From the NCBI GenBank assembly GCA_910591455.2, contig OU342804.1:4143202-4207201 (forward strand): 64,000 nt of DNA, in the 5' to 3' direction. The notes under the pieces are model-generated. The model saw only the letters and a program-made list of their open reading frames with translations. It was not told the origin of the DNA and searched no databases. The first letter of the stretch is position 1, and every line of letters starts with the position of its first letter. Below are positions 1 through 12,438 of this stretch, in pieces. A program made the position numbers and the translations under genes. Source of the stretch: Pholis gunnellus. Lineage: Eukaryota; Chordata; Actinopteri; Perciformes; Pholidae.

Positions 1-520
1 AACATTTATGACAGTTTCACCAGGCGAGAAGAGAGAGAAAGATTAAGTCGTGTTATTTCAGAATGCTGTATTTTGGGGGTTTGACTCAAACTCGGGGACT
101 AAAGAATATTTTGGACCTAATATTTAGAGAAGCAGTGGTTCGACCACTCTTTTTATTAAATCGGTTTCTCACAAACCAGTAACCCTTTACATACTAAAAC
201 ACGTGTAGTGTCTTAACGTCGCACAAACCAATAATGTGATCATTATCTTTGTTACACCTAGTAGTTGATAGGCGTAAATATTTTGCGTGACAGCCACAGG
301 AAGACATGGAACAGAGCTGGGATAAGAGCTAAGATAACCCAGCTAGGAGCTTAGGCTATTCCACTACCCATCCTGCTCCTGGCTAATGTCCAGTCAGCCG
401 CAGGACAAGGACATGGATGAAATAAGACTCAGACTAACCCAGCAACAGCAGTCACATGACAAAACACCCAGATGTTTTTATTAATGTAGCTGGTAACCCC
501 GGCCCCCCGGCTGAGTTCAC

Positions 521-3500
521 CTTAGCGTAGGTGCAGGTGTCTGATAGCTGCCACACTGCACACCTCTTATCACAGCGAGGACACATAATGATGCTGGACT
601 GACACACTTCCTTACTGAGGACACACAGAGAGACAAAGATTAAAGGGTCGCTGGAAATAAAAGGTCAATCATGCCGCAAACCTAGTTATCAGGAACAACT
701 GGCTTCTCATCATCCAGTAGTCCAACTTAAAAAGTCCCCAACTCATAGCATGAGGACTTGCTGTCAAGTCAAGAGACATAGGAACTCATGCAGGAACCAG
801 TCGTACAGAACAGATCGATTCTCATGTTGCTCATAAGAGTCATTTCGGAGAATCTGTGGCATTTACCAAATGTTCTTGTTTTTAGAATTTTCTCTGAGGT
901 ATGAGTAAAATTCACAAGTGGTGAATGAATTTAGAATTTAAACATGATACAGAAATGAACAACAAAAAATACATATAACTAAGATTAGCTTAATATTCTG
1001 TTCATCATCATGACTTCCGATTTACTGTTTTTATTATTATTTATTCCTTTAAATATTATTAATGGCTTAAACTGTTCAGCAGAACATACTGTAAAAATAT
1101 GTCATGTGTGGTGGTAACGATATCTCACGGACAGTCATGAAGTCATCATCATTCCCCAAAGTCAGACATTTTCAAAATGCTAAACAGCGTCCAAAAGACT
1201 TTTGATCACAATGATGACGTTACGTAACATTACTCCACAGGATATTACTTCCACAGCGTCTGACTCACATGAGAGGGTTGGTGTTAAAGAAGGCGAGTCC
1301 ATAGAGGAACACTACAACACCCAGAGCAGCAGCTGGAACCAGCAGCTTGGTATACCAGCCCAGCCACAGGTAGTACAAAGCCACTTTCTCTCCAAAGTAA
1401 CACCTACGGGGAGGAAACACACAGGCAGACATGATGGAACACACAAACACATCTACTTTCCAGGCACGTCCAGCTGGTAGGAGACTTCGGGGTAGAACCA
1501 GAACACGCTGTGGAGATTGTACATCTATATACTGTACACTGGGAACGCCTCGGGGTCCACCAGGTGGAGCTGGACTATGTTGCTGGGGAGAAAGGACTCT
1601 GGACTACCTTTAACCTGATGCCACCCTTACCATGGATGTATGGAACGGATCAAATGTATTATTCTCAGTTTGAAAACCTCTGGTTAAATAAATGCAACAA
1701 GTTTTACATTCTGCGTTCCTTAATCCAATATGTTAACATCCTTAACAGTGACAGACAGACAGTTACAGACTGAGAGACAGTTACACACAGAGGGTCAGAC
1801 AGACAGGAGGACGGATACAGACAGACAGACAGGAGGACGGATACAGACAGACAGACAGGAGGACGGATACAGACAGACAGACAGGAGGACGGATACAGAC
1901 AGACAGACAGGAGGACGGATACAGACAGACAGACAGACAGGAGGACAGAGACAGACAGACAGACAGGAGGACGGAGACAGACAGACAGATAGGAGGACGG
2001 ATACAGACAGACAGACAGGAGGACGGATACAGACAGACAGACAGGAGGACGGATACAGACAGACAGACAGACAGGAGGACGGATACAGACAGACAGACAG
2101 GAGGACGGATACAGACAGACAGGCAGGAGGACGGAGACAGACAGACAGACAGTTAGAGTTACTGACTTGACGTCGAGGACTGGTTGGCCTGTAAACAGAC
2201 CCGACCATCGAGCCCAGTCTTTCCGCAGCTTTTTCTGAATCTTTCTCTGAGAATCATGGGAAAGATCAACATACAGACGTCAGGTGTTTATCCTATATGC
2301 TAATACACTGTTTCACATCAACATTACAACATCTGGGCCAACATATAGATCAGTGTGTCTAAATGTTTCATGTCTTCACTTCCATGATCCATGTGTGCGA
2401 GTGTGAAAAGGGAGATTTGGGTGCACCGGTGAGTGACTGACTCTAACCCTCCGTCTGAAGGCTCCATGTATTCCTCCACACTAGACATTTGCACAAAATA
2501 AATAAGTGAGGACCACTTTCATTTTCATCAGCCAAAACGCTGTAAAATGCATCCTCCATAACATCCTATGCATCCCATCCTGGTCACTCGTAACTACATC
2601 GTCAAATAACTGCTCTGGATGCAGGAAGAACAAGAGATTTTGCAGCTTACTGGGTCAATGTAGCACTCACTGAGGAATCTAGTGCGTCAATCGACTACAT
2701 TTACCATCAACACTGAATGGCCAGCGACATAAAAGGCTCAGAGGATCTACTCCAATGCTATCGTTTCTCTCTTTCTTATTATAGAAAGCATGTAGGTAGC
2801 AGCTTCTCATTTTTAACATGTTCATCACTTTCACCGGTTTAAATGACAAATGTCCCCGGTGGCAGCTCACGGCAGCTGTCTCTAATGAGGTTAACTGACG
2901 TCTCCTCGCTTCCTGTAGGTTTTTAGGAGTCACCTTCTCTCAGTTAAACGTTTATTCATCTCAGATCAATTATTTAAACTGATCACCATAATAGCTTTGA
3001 ATCAGGACCTTCTTTCAGTTAAGGTGTGAACAATAAGGTATGTCAGTTGTAGCAGCTACAGTTGTTTCAATGTGACATATTAATCAACATTTCATATCTT
3101 CTGCTGCTGTGTGTGTGTGTGTGTGTGTATCACTTGTATCTGTGTATACTGAGCATGTTTAGCACAAACATTTATTTCAGGAAGATGTCAGTTCAATATC
3201 TGATCTCGTGTTCAGGTTGTAGTTGAGCGTGTAAGTATCAGATCGTAACATAATTAGCAGATGATCAATATATAAGACTCTGATTGTGTAATAGCAGTTT
3301 AATGAGATCAGTCAATGGTTGACTCACCTCATGGAGGCAGAACATGGTTTCAAACACATCCTTCACCAACAGTTCCTCTAGGTTCTCTGAAAAAAAAGCA
3401 GAACATATCCGCATGAGAGGCTGTCGTTTGTCTCATATCACGACATGACAGCCGAAAGATGGGAATCCCGTGACATGTTTTTACTCACGGGAACATTTCT

Positions 3501-6500
3501 CTGCACCACATGTGATCAAATAAAAGAACTGCAGGAGAAGCTGATTGGTGCACTCATTAAACTACGTCAAATGTCAGAGCTAAATGCTGTAATAATAATA
3601 ATAATAATAAAGTGGATTCATATAGCACCTTTCATACAGGGCGAGCAGTTCAAAGGACTTTACAACAAAGTGAAGAAACAAGAGAACGAATAAAACAAAT
3701 GAACAAATACTGCCCAATAAAACCAAACAATAAAACTAAGGAAGATCTACAGTTAATTAAAGGCAATGCAAAATAAACACATTTCACAGAGCTCTCATCT
3801 CTTATAGCCTTGGGTTGGGAATTCCATAGTTTAGTGACATAGTTTTAAAAAGAAGGCTACGCTGCCGATTTTCTTACTTGTGTGATAGTTTGTATTTCAA
3901 AGAAATATCAGCAGAGGATCTATGAGGCTGTGAAGGATTATAAAACGTAAATAAATGAGTAAGGTAACGGGTAAATGGAGCTTCTTTATTCTTCCGACCA
4001 CTGAAAGCTCTTTAACACTACATGTCATCATTCATCCATTCACACACTGATGACAGGGGCTACCATGCAAGGTGCCACCGGCCCATCAGGACTCTATCTC
4101 ACATTCAAACAGCATTCACACCCCGTAGGAACAGCCAGCGGTAGCAATTTGGGGTTAAGTGTCTTGCCCAAGAACACATGGACATGGACTAGCGGAGCCG
4201 GGGGTTGAACCGCCGAAGTCCTTACACTGGTTACATGTTTTCATATTGATTTAAAAAAAAAAAATGTATTAGTCTATAAGGCACTGCATGGCCGTGCACC
4301 AGACTACTTCTACAAAATGCTTTTGATTTGTGGACCAGGGAGGCCCCTCAGATCATCCAGTTCTTCTCTTAAGTGTTCCACAAAGCAGAACAAAAACATT
4401 TGGCAATGTTTTGAGTTATTACGCTCAAAGCCGCTGGAGCAGCCTTCCAGAGGATTTACAAGTATTCAAAAAGTGCTCTATAAATAAAGTTGGATTGATT
4501 GATTGATGTTAGATTACAATATTCATGGCTGGATGGATGATATCTTGCTGTGTTTGCTGAAGGTCTGCAAAGCTACAGGAGTTGCTATTGAATTTGATTA
4601 AGCGAATCACACTCACCTCCTGTGTTGATGTAGGTCTGATGAAGGATGAAATTGACAATTCGGATCCTGGAGAAAAAAAAATAAATAAATAGAACAGAAA
4701 GTTGGGATTCTGTGATCCTAAAATACAACTTTAAAATTGTATTTCCAGCACCAACCTTTAAATATTGCTGTAAATCTTGACTCATTGATTTGAATACATT
4801 TGAAAGAAAGAAAAGACAAAATGATACAACATATTGAATATAATGTCCACAGAAGAAAAGTACCTTTTCTACTTCCGTCTGTACTGTATGCGCAGTGTGT
4901 TGTACATTTGAAAACAAATGTTTTGATATGAAACAAATGTGTTGCATTGCTCACTTCTCCCTGAAGAACAAATTAAAAACCTTTATGTATTAAAAGAATT
5001 TTGGGTGGATCCATATTCCCCAGCTCTGACGGGAGGGCAAGTTTATATCAGTCCCCAGGGCTTTGGAAGTGTTTCATAGACAAAGACGGGGAGGTGACTG
5101 GTGACATGAATCATCAATACCAGGAACCGGGTTGAACGGTTAGCTCCAGCAGCAACCGTTTGGTATTCTCCTTGAAATAGAAGGAGAGGAACAAACGGGT
5201 AGAGGAGAGGAACAAACGGGTAGAGGAGAGGAGCAAACGGGTAGAGGAGAGGAACAAACGGGTAGAGGAGAGGAACAAACGGGTAGAGGAGAGGAACAAA
5301 CGGGTAGAGGAGAGGAACAAACGGGTAGAGGAGAGGAGCAAACGGGTAGAGGAGAGGAGCAAACGGGTAGAGGAGAGGAACAAACGGGTAGAGGAGAGGA
5401 GCAGACGGGTAGAGGAGAGGAGCAAACGGGTAGAGGAGAGGAGCAGACGGGTAGAGGAGAGGAACAAACGGGTAGAGGAGAGGAACAAACGGGTAGAGGA
5501 GAGGAGCAGACGGGTAGAGGAGAGGAGCAAACGGGTAGAGGAGAGGAACAAACGGGTAGAGGAGAGGAACAAACAAAGTGAGTGAGTGAGACACACATAC
5601 ATGTGTGTGAGTGTTACCTGGTAGCCTGGTTGACGGAGCCCTTTATATCTCCACACCAGTTGCAGGAGTCCGAGACTTTGAGCAGGTACTGGTAGTCTTG
5701 AAATATCTCAATGGGAGCACGGAGGCCAAAAAACACTTTGTCATCATGGTCGATCCTCTAAGACACAACAACACAAACATTAAAAGGAACAATCTTTCCC
5801 ATTATATTACGTCATGTATCAAGTCAGGGTGTTTTGAATCAATGTGGGACAGTGACGGCAGCAGACTCACAGTGATGGTGATGTTTTTCTTTTGGAGCTG
5901 CTGGATGAAGGCTCTCTGTCTCTGAGCCTTCTGGTCGGTGTCATCGTCCACCTTGTGTGCCACCAGCACGTAGTCAAACGTCCTGTGGGCGGGCTGTTCA
6001 ACAACAACAAAGAACAGACATTCACATGGATTACATCGTGAAGCAGCTCAAAAGACGTTTTCATGTCAGATTTGTCCACCTAACAGAAACAACAACAACA
6101 AAAAACTATTTCCCACTTCCCACCGCCCTACTTCCGGCTGTGACGACCCCTCCCGTCCACTAGGGGTCTGTGTCCCGTTTCTCTTTCTGTCTTTCAGGTT
6201 GTTGCAGCTGATGGGACACACCAAGTATAAAGACTCGGCACCTGACCGGAGATGGGCTTCTCTGCCTCCTCCTTTCGATGACACCGCTGCTTATTTGTTT
6301 AGTTATTTGTTCTTTAAATACATGTCTATTGCTTTTAACTCTTCTTGTCTCTCTTACGTTGCAGCCTTTGAGCCAGGTAACACCGGCGCCCGCACCATCT
6401 TTGAACTAATGAGCACACCTAACCTGACAGACCCATTAAACAAGATACTAGATGCAAATGACAGTGATATGAACAGACTGTTCTATCTTGAACAGTGACA

Positions 6501-8744
6501 GTCTTTTCATGTCTCACAGCACACAGGTTAATCTGTCCCAACGCAGAGTAGAATCCTTTCATATGAGCAGATATAGTCTCCGTTTGCATGTCACTGATGA
6601 CCTCTTGTCTACAGTTATCTTGTTGCTGTATGGAAAGTTCAGGAGAGAGGCGGGGATTCTTACCGTTGAAGGAAGTAAAGGCTCAGAGCTGTGATGGTCC
6701 TTCCGTCTGTCCCACAGCTCAATGTCTCCCTTTGACACACAGAGATAAGGTTAGCATTAGAACTACACACTGTACGGCACGTATTACAATACTGACTTAT
6801 TAGTGTCATTTACAGTTAAAGTGAGTGTTAACTTCTGACAGAAGAAATAACACTCTTCGTCCTACAGATAAAAAGATACGAACACTCGGGTGTCACAGTC
6901 ACACCTGCTCAGGTATGACTAGTTAGCTTAGGTTAGTTTAGCTTAGTTAGCAGCTGCCGGATGCTGGACAGCAGCGTCCTGTGAACAATAGCACCATTTG
7001 TTTGTTGGAGACGGAAATAGAAATAAAATGCATTTAATTGGTAGGATTAGGATATTCGCCTAAACTGGTAAATGTTTCTCTTTATCCTTTGCATGCACTG
7101 TAGAGCTGTGGAGTTCACATTTCAGTTAGCGTTCGTATCAATGAGGGTGGACTAAATAACTGAAACACCTGTTAGCATAACTATTCAACAGCAGCAAACG
7201 ATGAACACTGCTCAAACCGTTTCAACACAATCTGAACATTATAACCATCTTGAAGGAGAATTATATGGCGACTGTTGCATCACACTGCATTAGTTTGAGC
7301 AGGTGGACCAAATAAAGTGGACATGTGAGCTGTGTGTGTGTGGGAAAAGATCTGCAGTTTGTCACTGTGCGATACGTGGAGCAACATCAACATTCCGCCC
7401 GTCTAACTGTAAACTCTTGAATCATCCTGCTTGTTCACGTGGTCTGCTGTGATTCATCTACATACATTAATTCATATATTGGTGCACAGCGGCTGAGAGT
7501 CTTTGTCTTCCTGTCTAACAGACATTCAGCCTACAGGTCCAGACCTGCCCGACCATGCTCAGCGCCTCACGCCTGTCGTCTCCCGTCTTCTCCCACATTT
7601 CACCCTCTGCTTTGCTCTGTTAAACACATCTTCCTCTGCCCTCGTACCACTTTATCTGCACTGATAAACTGACTGATAAACTCAGTTTATATTCGTGGAG
7701 CGATACTGGATCCAGATACACTGCAGTGAACCTTCAACATGGGTGTGACCTTTACAGCTGCAAGTCATAAACAGGTTTCGCTTCTGGCCCACACACTTTA
7801 TATTTATTTATTCTCTTGATTTTCGCCACCAGTAGTCGGATGCACCTGCTTCAGAACTGATTAATCAGCTGATCGACAGAAAACTTAATCCGCAAGACAA
7901 TTGTGATGACCGATTCGTCGAGCAAATCATTTTTAATACATTCTCCGATTTAGCTTCCGAATTCTCCTGTGATTTTATTCTTCTATGATATCAAACGGAT
8001 TCATTTTGGACAAAACATACATTTGAAAACTTCACCTCGAGCTTCGAGAAGTTGTGATTGTAATTTTTCACTATTTTATGAGATTTTGTAGACTAAACCA
8101 ATGAGATTAATTGATTATGAAAGTAAACATTGTCTGCAGCTTTACGTATTGTCTTTATCTACGTATTTTAACAAAATGCAGAATTAAGTAATAATGCATA
8201 CGAGTTCCCAGATCAGTCCCAGATGTAAAGTAGAAACAGGACAGCTGCAGATGTTTTGGAACTGCTCACAGAAACATGTTTGTTCCTTTAAGGAGATTGA
8301 ACCTCAGCAGAAACATTGAAACTATCCTAATAAGTGCAATGCATGCTGGTACTGTGAGACTGCTCTCTATCTGCATGTGATTCAGTTCGCGAACTGAGTG
8401 AATTACTATTTGAGGAAAATCCCCGATGAATTTGACAAAGTTTGGAGTCCTGTTAGATTTAATGGCCAAAGCTGGAAAAAAAAACAATGTTATTATTGTG
8501 ACTGAGATACAATGAAATGAAATTAGCTTTATATGAATAATTGTTATGTCAAATTAATTTTTAAACAGAAAGAGAAACATAAAAGACTACATGTGTTTTT
8601 TAAGCAGTTAGATATGTGACAGATATTCTACATTCGGTATAATGTACACTTTTATTTTTGTTTTTCTCTCTTGATGAGTTAAAATATTATTTCTTCCAGA
8701 TAAACACCTCCATGTACATTCAAGCAGTATTCAAACGTGTATGT

Positions 8745-8785
<41 letters not shown>

Positions 8786-9120
8786 ATGTTTACATGACTG
8801 TTACATTCTTCTTTTAAACGTGTGTATATGAACTATAGCATTGACCCGTGTGTGTTGGTGTAACCCAACACACACGTTCAGCACTGGCCAAAGCTACTGA
8901 TAAACAAACATGTCTGAATCGGAATCTAGTCGTTAAGTGATCATCACACACTTAGTCTTTAACCTGCAGAGTAACGGGTGACTGGAACAACGCGTATTAG
9001 TGTAAAGTAGGCTCGTACTGCAGTAGAGGGAGCGGTCTAAGTTAGCATTACTGAATCATTCCAACTGACACATTTTAGCCCTACCAGCTCAGTGTTTACC
9101 TCGACGGCCTTGAAGAACAT
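521..9120 (-). CDS. ano9: Anoctamin-9 (TMEM16 family), 5' part of the gene, nine coding exons
   Basis: This is a partial gene for a TMEM16 membrane protein (calcium-activated scramblase/channel family), cut by the left edge. Coding exons on the minus strand, in order: 9120-9100 (ATG), 6729-6664, 5993-5871, 5757-5618, 4666-4617, 3386-3328, 2246-2167, 1403-1269, 614-521. All junctions keep phase and give 256 residues. Visible landmarks are FDYVLVAHK, the dimerisation-domain segment VFFGLRAP, RIRIVNFI, then DWARW, YFGEKVALYYLWLGWYT leading into the first membrane helix, and a cysteine-rich loop IMCPRCDKRC. The short N-terminus, RIRIVNF and the W-rich linker before YFGEK fit ANO9 better than ANO1-8 as I recall them. 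The remaining helices, including the calcium-binding sites, lie outside the window. The first coding exon is only seven codons. The donor of exon 2167-2246 (AA|GTCAGT) is weak. Family sure; paralogue quite sure. Confidence 0.9.
1795..2152. repeat. Minisatellite, 26-30 bp unit, in an ano9 intron
   Basis: About 13 tandem copies of a unit made of GGAGGACGGATACAGACAGA followed by one or two extra CAGA steps. Units therefore differ in length by 4 bp. A few copies have GGAGAC in place of GGATAC. The array stops about 10-15 bp from the 5' splice site (2161-2166) of the ano9 exon at 2167-2246. Open frames on both strands across it come only from the repeat. Confidence 0.95.
3110..3129. repeat. (GT)n microsatellite
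   Basis: About ten GT steps, in the ano9 intron upstream (low-coordinate side) of the exon at 3328-3386. No function is implied. Confidence 0.9.
3590..4260. repeat. Teleost interspersed repeat(s), with an AATAAT start
   Basis: The stretch begins with an (AAT)n run and a segment reading AAGTGGATTCATATAGCACC, typical of repeats seen widely in fish. It continues at 4009-4215 with the segment holding AGCCAGCGGTAGCAATTTGG and TGTCTTGCCCAAGAACACAT and ending in GAACCGCCGAAGTCC. I recognise this type from many fish genomes but cannot name the family. Shorter copies lie at 32455-32585 and 62496-62547. It sits in an ano9 intron. Confidence 0.6.
4262..4505 (+). mobile_element. 3' end of a non-LTR retrotransposon (L2/Rex1-like)
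   Basis: This fragment resembles the tail of fish L2/Rex1 LINEs: a decayed endonuclease/RT-end segment (AAGGCACTGCATGGCCGTGC, AGGCCCCTCAGATCATCC) followed by GTGCTCTATAAATAAAGTTG and a short ATTG tail repeat at 4494-4505. It is 5'-truncated, lies on the plus strand inside an ano9 intron, and encodes nothing intact. Confidence 0.7.
5166..5580. repeat. 21-bp minisatellite in an ano9 intron
   Basis: About 19-20 copies of GGTAGAGGAGAGGAACAAAC plus G. Variants are almost only A/G changes in AACAAA (GCAAA, GCAGA). Because 21 is divisible by three, all minus-strand frames stay open and give spurious heptapeptide repeats. The array ends about 35 bp from the ano9 5' splice site at 5613-5617. Confidence 0.95.
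8749..8784. repeat. (GT)18 microsatellite
   Basis: A perfect GT run in the first ano9 intron. Confidence 0.95.
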
Positions 9121-9480
9121 GTTGGAAGTTGGTCCAGTGTTGACGTGAAGGTCGGTCAAAGAAAAGTGACGTTACATCCAACAAGAAAAGCGTCTACATG
9201 TTCCTTCCTGCTGCTCATTAACATTCAGTGCCTCCATCACTCCGTCATTAACATCAAGCTATCACCAGAAAAAGAATGAACATGTATGTCGTCAATAGCT
9301 CCGCTCCTCGCTTCACTTCCGCATGCCTCCAGGTTTTACGTGTTTGTGTGCGCACGTGTACAGGTAAAGTTTTTTTTTCATGTAAAGGTGCGCCGTATCA
9401 CCTGCAGCCGCTGACGTCATCTTCCGCCACGACAGGACCATCTACAGTTGCGTTCAGTTCCGCGGGAAAAAATGGAAAAT
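9121..9480 (-). promoter_or_regulatory. Candidate ano9 promoter with a CRE site
   Basis: Upstream of the first ano9 coding exon there is a perfect palindromic cAMP-response element TGACGTCA at 9412-9419, directly followed by an ETS-like CTTCCGCC. The neighbouring 200 bp are richer in CpG than the surroundings. Whether transcription starts here, or at a further non-coding exon, cannot be told from sequence. Confidence 0.4.
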
Positions 9481-9696
9481 GTGAGGCTTTTGTATACTTC
9501 TGAAGTCAGTTTTAACATAAACACTATCGCTCAGTTTGCACAGTGAAAAGTACTTTTAATGACATGACAATGCTGAGTATAGATAACTAATTACATTCAT
9601 ACATAGGTCTACAAAAAAGAAACAGTGTACAGCCCAAACAGTCACATCAACCCTCCCACACAACAACACAAAGAAGTGATACGTTCTAAGAAGTCA

Positions 9697-9830
9697 TACC
9701 AGTAGTGGAAAGTAACTACCGGTATGTACATTTACTCAAGTTAGTACTATATTTTAAGTACAAATTTGAAGTATTTGTACTTCCAACTGATCGTGTTTCC
9801 ATTCTTTGCTACTTCTCCATGCTTCCACTG
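9697..9830 (+). repeat. Fish repeat of the GTGGAAAGTAAC type
   Basis: It contains AGTAGTGGAAAGTAACTACC, then TTTACTCAAG, AAGTACAAATTTGAAG and TTTGTACTT, the hallmark start of a very common fish repeat that is probably a non-autonomous hAT-like element. Related pieces are at 50893-51362 and 57058-57185. The other terminus was not found here. Confidence 0.65.
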
Positions 9831-11713
9831 GTTACCCCATGTTTAACGGCCCATTGCAATGAATTGTGGGTTCATAAAGGGCTCAAAGTGTCTTCGAGAG
9901 AGCCCTCAAACAATCGATGATTTGACAGTGGGACCCTAAACCGTCACGGATTTTGTGGGAGCGCGCCTCAAAGTCTGTGAGTCCGTGAGTGTGGACAATG
10001 AGATTGGGCCACAGTTTCCAAAGAATACACAGGAAGTCATTGAAACGTTTACCTCCTGTTAGTTGCATCTGTAAGATACCTGTAGTCTGCTGAACACATC
10101 TGGATATATACAGCTGAAGAAATTGCTGATGCGTTCTTGATCTCTGATGAAGTTGAAGCAGAGGAGATTCCCCTACTTTTCCATGGAGTTGGACTTGGAC
10201 AGTGAAGGTGATTATGTAAATATTACAAATGAACCAGAACAAATGGCCACGACTACAACTCATTTAGCCATATTTTGCCTATTTTTCGTGATTGCTGTCT
10301 TCCAGTAATAAATACCGTGTGTAACAATGTTTGATGATTCTCAATCAGGTAGATTGATAAATTGGGTTTAGGCATTCTCCAACATTTTAGGCTAATGAAA
10401 ACACAAAAAACTGTAGAACAATCTAGGAATGTAATTGTCACATAGTGTAAAACATGGTCGTGTTTTTATTATTTTATAAAAAGTTGGCATAGTGGTGCTA
10501 CGTGGTTTTAAGTGGTCAGCAATGATAATAATTCAATAACTGCTCCCTACATGCCGAATGAGTTCTTGAGAATTCTGAAAAGAATCAGCATCATTGTTCT
10601 TCTCCTAGGTTGGTTGAGGAGGTTGTCCCTCTGTACAGTGGCACAGTCATTTCAGACTATCAAGAGGATGAGAGGAGGTAGGCTTATCTACAACATTCTA
10701 ATGACCAAAGTATAATCTCTGATATTTGCATGTCAGTTTGTCTATCTTCTTTGCTATCTAGGACCTTGTGACCACTCTGGGACCTGGATGCTACATGAAC
10801 AGTCAGCAAACCAAACTACCTGTGTGTAACCGTGTTCTCGCCTGTGAACATATCTACAGCTTCAACACATCTCCATCACTTCTGTTTCCATGTCGCTACA
10901 CATCTGCATTTCGTGGCCGACAGCGGAAGCACTTCACACATCTCAGTTACGCTTTGAAACAGTTGGATTTCTAAATACAGTCTGTGCTGTCGAAGGATGT
11001 CTCATTCCCAATGATAAACCACATTGCAACAATCCCATAGCCTATTATAACAGAAAGCAATTCTATTCCACCATCCTCACCGGATTCTGTGACAGTGAAC
11101 AGCTCTTCCGTCATGTAAAAGTAAATTGAGCAACACAAATTGCTTGGGGATGGTTGAGTAGTGCTAGGGTGTCATTACACAGACACAAAGTGAACCTGTA
11201 GAGCTTCAGTTTCTTAATAAGATGTATCAAAAACAAACACATAAATATTGTTTTCAACATTTTTATTGCTTTCTTTTAGTAACACATTCATTTCTTGTTG
11301 CTGCTTTTCAATGTCTTTTAGTTGGGTCAGTATTTGACCCGTACATGTTATTATTTTCTTTTCAAATCTCCCTCTTCTTCTCTCTTCTTCTCTCTTTCAA
11401 TCTCATGAGTTGAGTTGCAGATGAAGATTCTCCATCAGAGACAATAGTTCTTAGAATAGGTTTTCTGATTCCTCACATTCGTTAATTTATGGACTACACA
11501 CATTCCAGTTCTCAGATGTATTAGAGTAATGAATAAAAAACCCTTAATATGATTGTTATTATTATTATCAGCCACATCATTTTACAACACGAGACCAATA
11601 GCCAGCAATCTTGCGTCAAATTTCACAATTATTTGGATTATTTGAATTGTATTTATTTGAAATGAATTAAACTGAACATGTACATGGATTTTAATTGAAT
11701 ACAGTTGAATTAA

Positions 11714-12438
11714 ATGAGCAGGAAGCGGCAGGAAGCGACAAGAAGAGACAGGAAGGGACAGGAAAAGACAGGAAGGGACAGGGAGCGGCAGGAAGTGACA
11801 GGAAGCGACAAGAAGAGACAGGAAGGGACAGGAAGCGGTAGGAAGCGACAAGTAGAGACAGGAAGAGACAGGAAAAGACAGGAAGAGACAGGAAGCGACA
11901 GGAAGCGACAGGAAGCGACAGGAAGCGACAAGAAGAGACAGGAAGAGACAGGAAGCGGCAGGAAGCGACAGGAAGCGACAAGAAGAGACAGGAAGAGACA
12001 GGAAGCGGCAGGAAGCGACAGGAAGCGACAGGAAGAGAGGAAGAGACAGGAAGAGACAGGAAGCGACAGGAAGAGACAGGAAGAGACAGGAAGCGGCAGG
12101 AAGCGACAGGAAGCGACAAGAAGAGACAGGAAGAGACAAGAAGCGGCAGGAAGCGACAGGAAGCGACAAGAAGAGAGGAAGAGACAGGAAGCAGCAGGAA
12201 GCGACAGGAAGCGACAAGAAGAGATAGGAAGAGACAGGAAGCGGCAGGAAGCGACAAGAAGAGAGGAAGAGACAGGAAGGGACAGGAAGAGACAAGAAGA
12301 GACAGGAAGAGACAGGAAGGGACAGGAAGAGACAGGAAGGGACAGGAAGAGACAGGAAGCAACAAGAAGAGAAAGGAAGTGGCTGGAAGAGACAGGAAGC
12401 AACAGGAAGCGGCAGGAAGAGACAGGAAGAGACAGGTT
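11714..12438. repeat. 10-bp polypurine minisatellite
   Basis: About 70 copies of a 10-bp unit AGGAAGCGAC, AGGAAGAGAC, AGGAAGGGAC or AGGAAGCGGC, with a few AAGAAGAGAC copies. The plus strand is almost free of T. A few 8-bp units (AGGAAGAG) shift the frame. Long open frames on both strands (up to 282 codons, Arg/Lys/Gln-rich; Ser/Leu/Cys-rich on the other strand) are by-products of a unit without stop triplets. Purine-rich sequence continues to about 12690. Confidence 0.95.

Noticed and set aside
1730..2208. Frames of 137-146 codons, Asp/Arg/Thr/Gln-rich and Cys/Leu/Ser-rich
   Set aside because: They come from the 26-30 bp minisatellite. Only 2167-2246 on the minus strand is a real exon (ano9).
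5043..5656. Three long minus-strand frames with heptapeptide repeats
   Set aside because: They arise from the 21-bp minisatellite in an ano9 intron; all three frames are open, which argues against coding.
10500..11130. Short open frames with a possible transposase remnant
   Set aside because: I could not match any transposase motif, and the frames have no splice-consistent partners.
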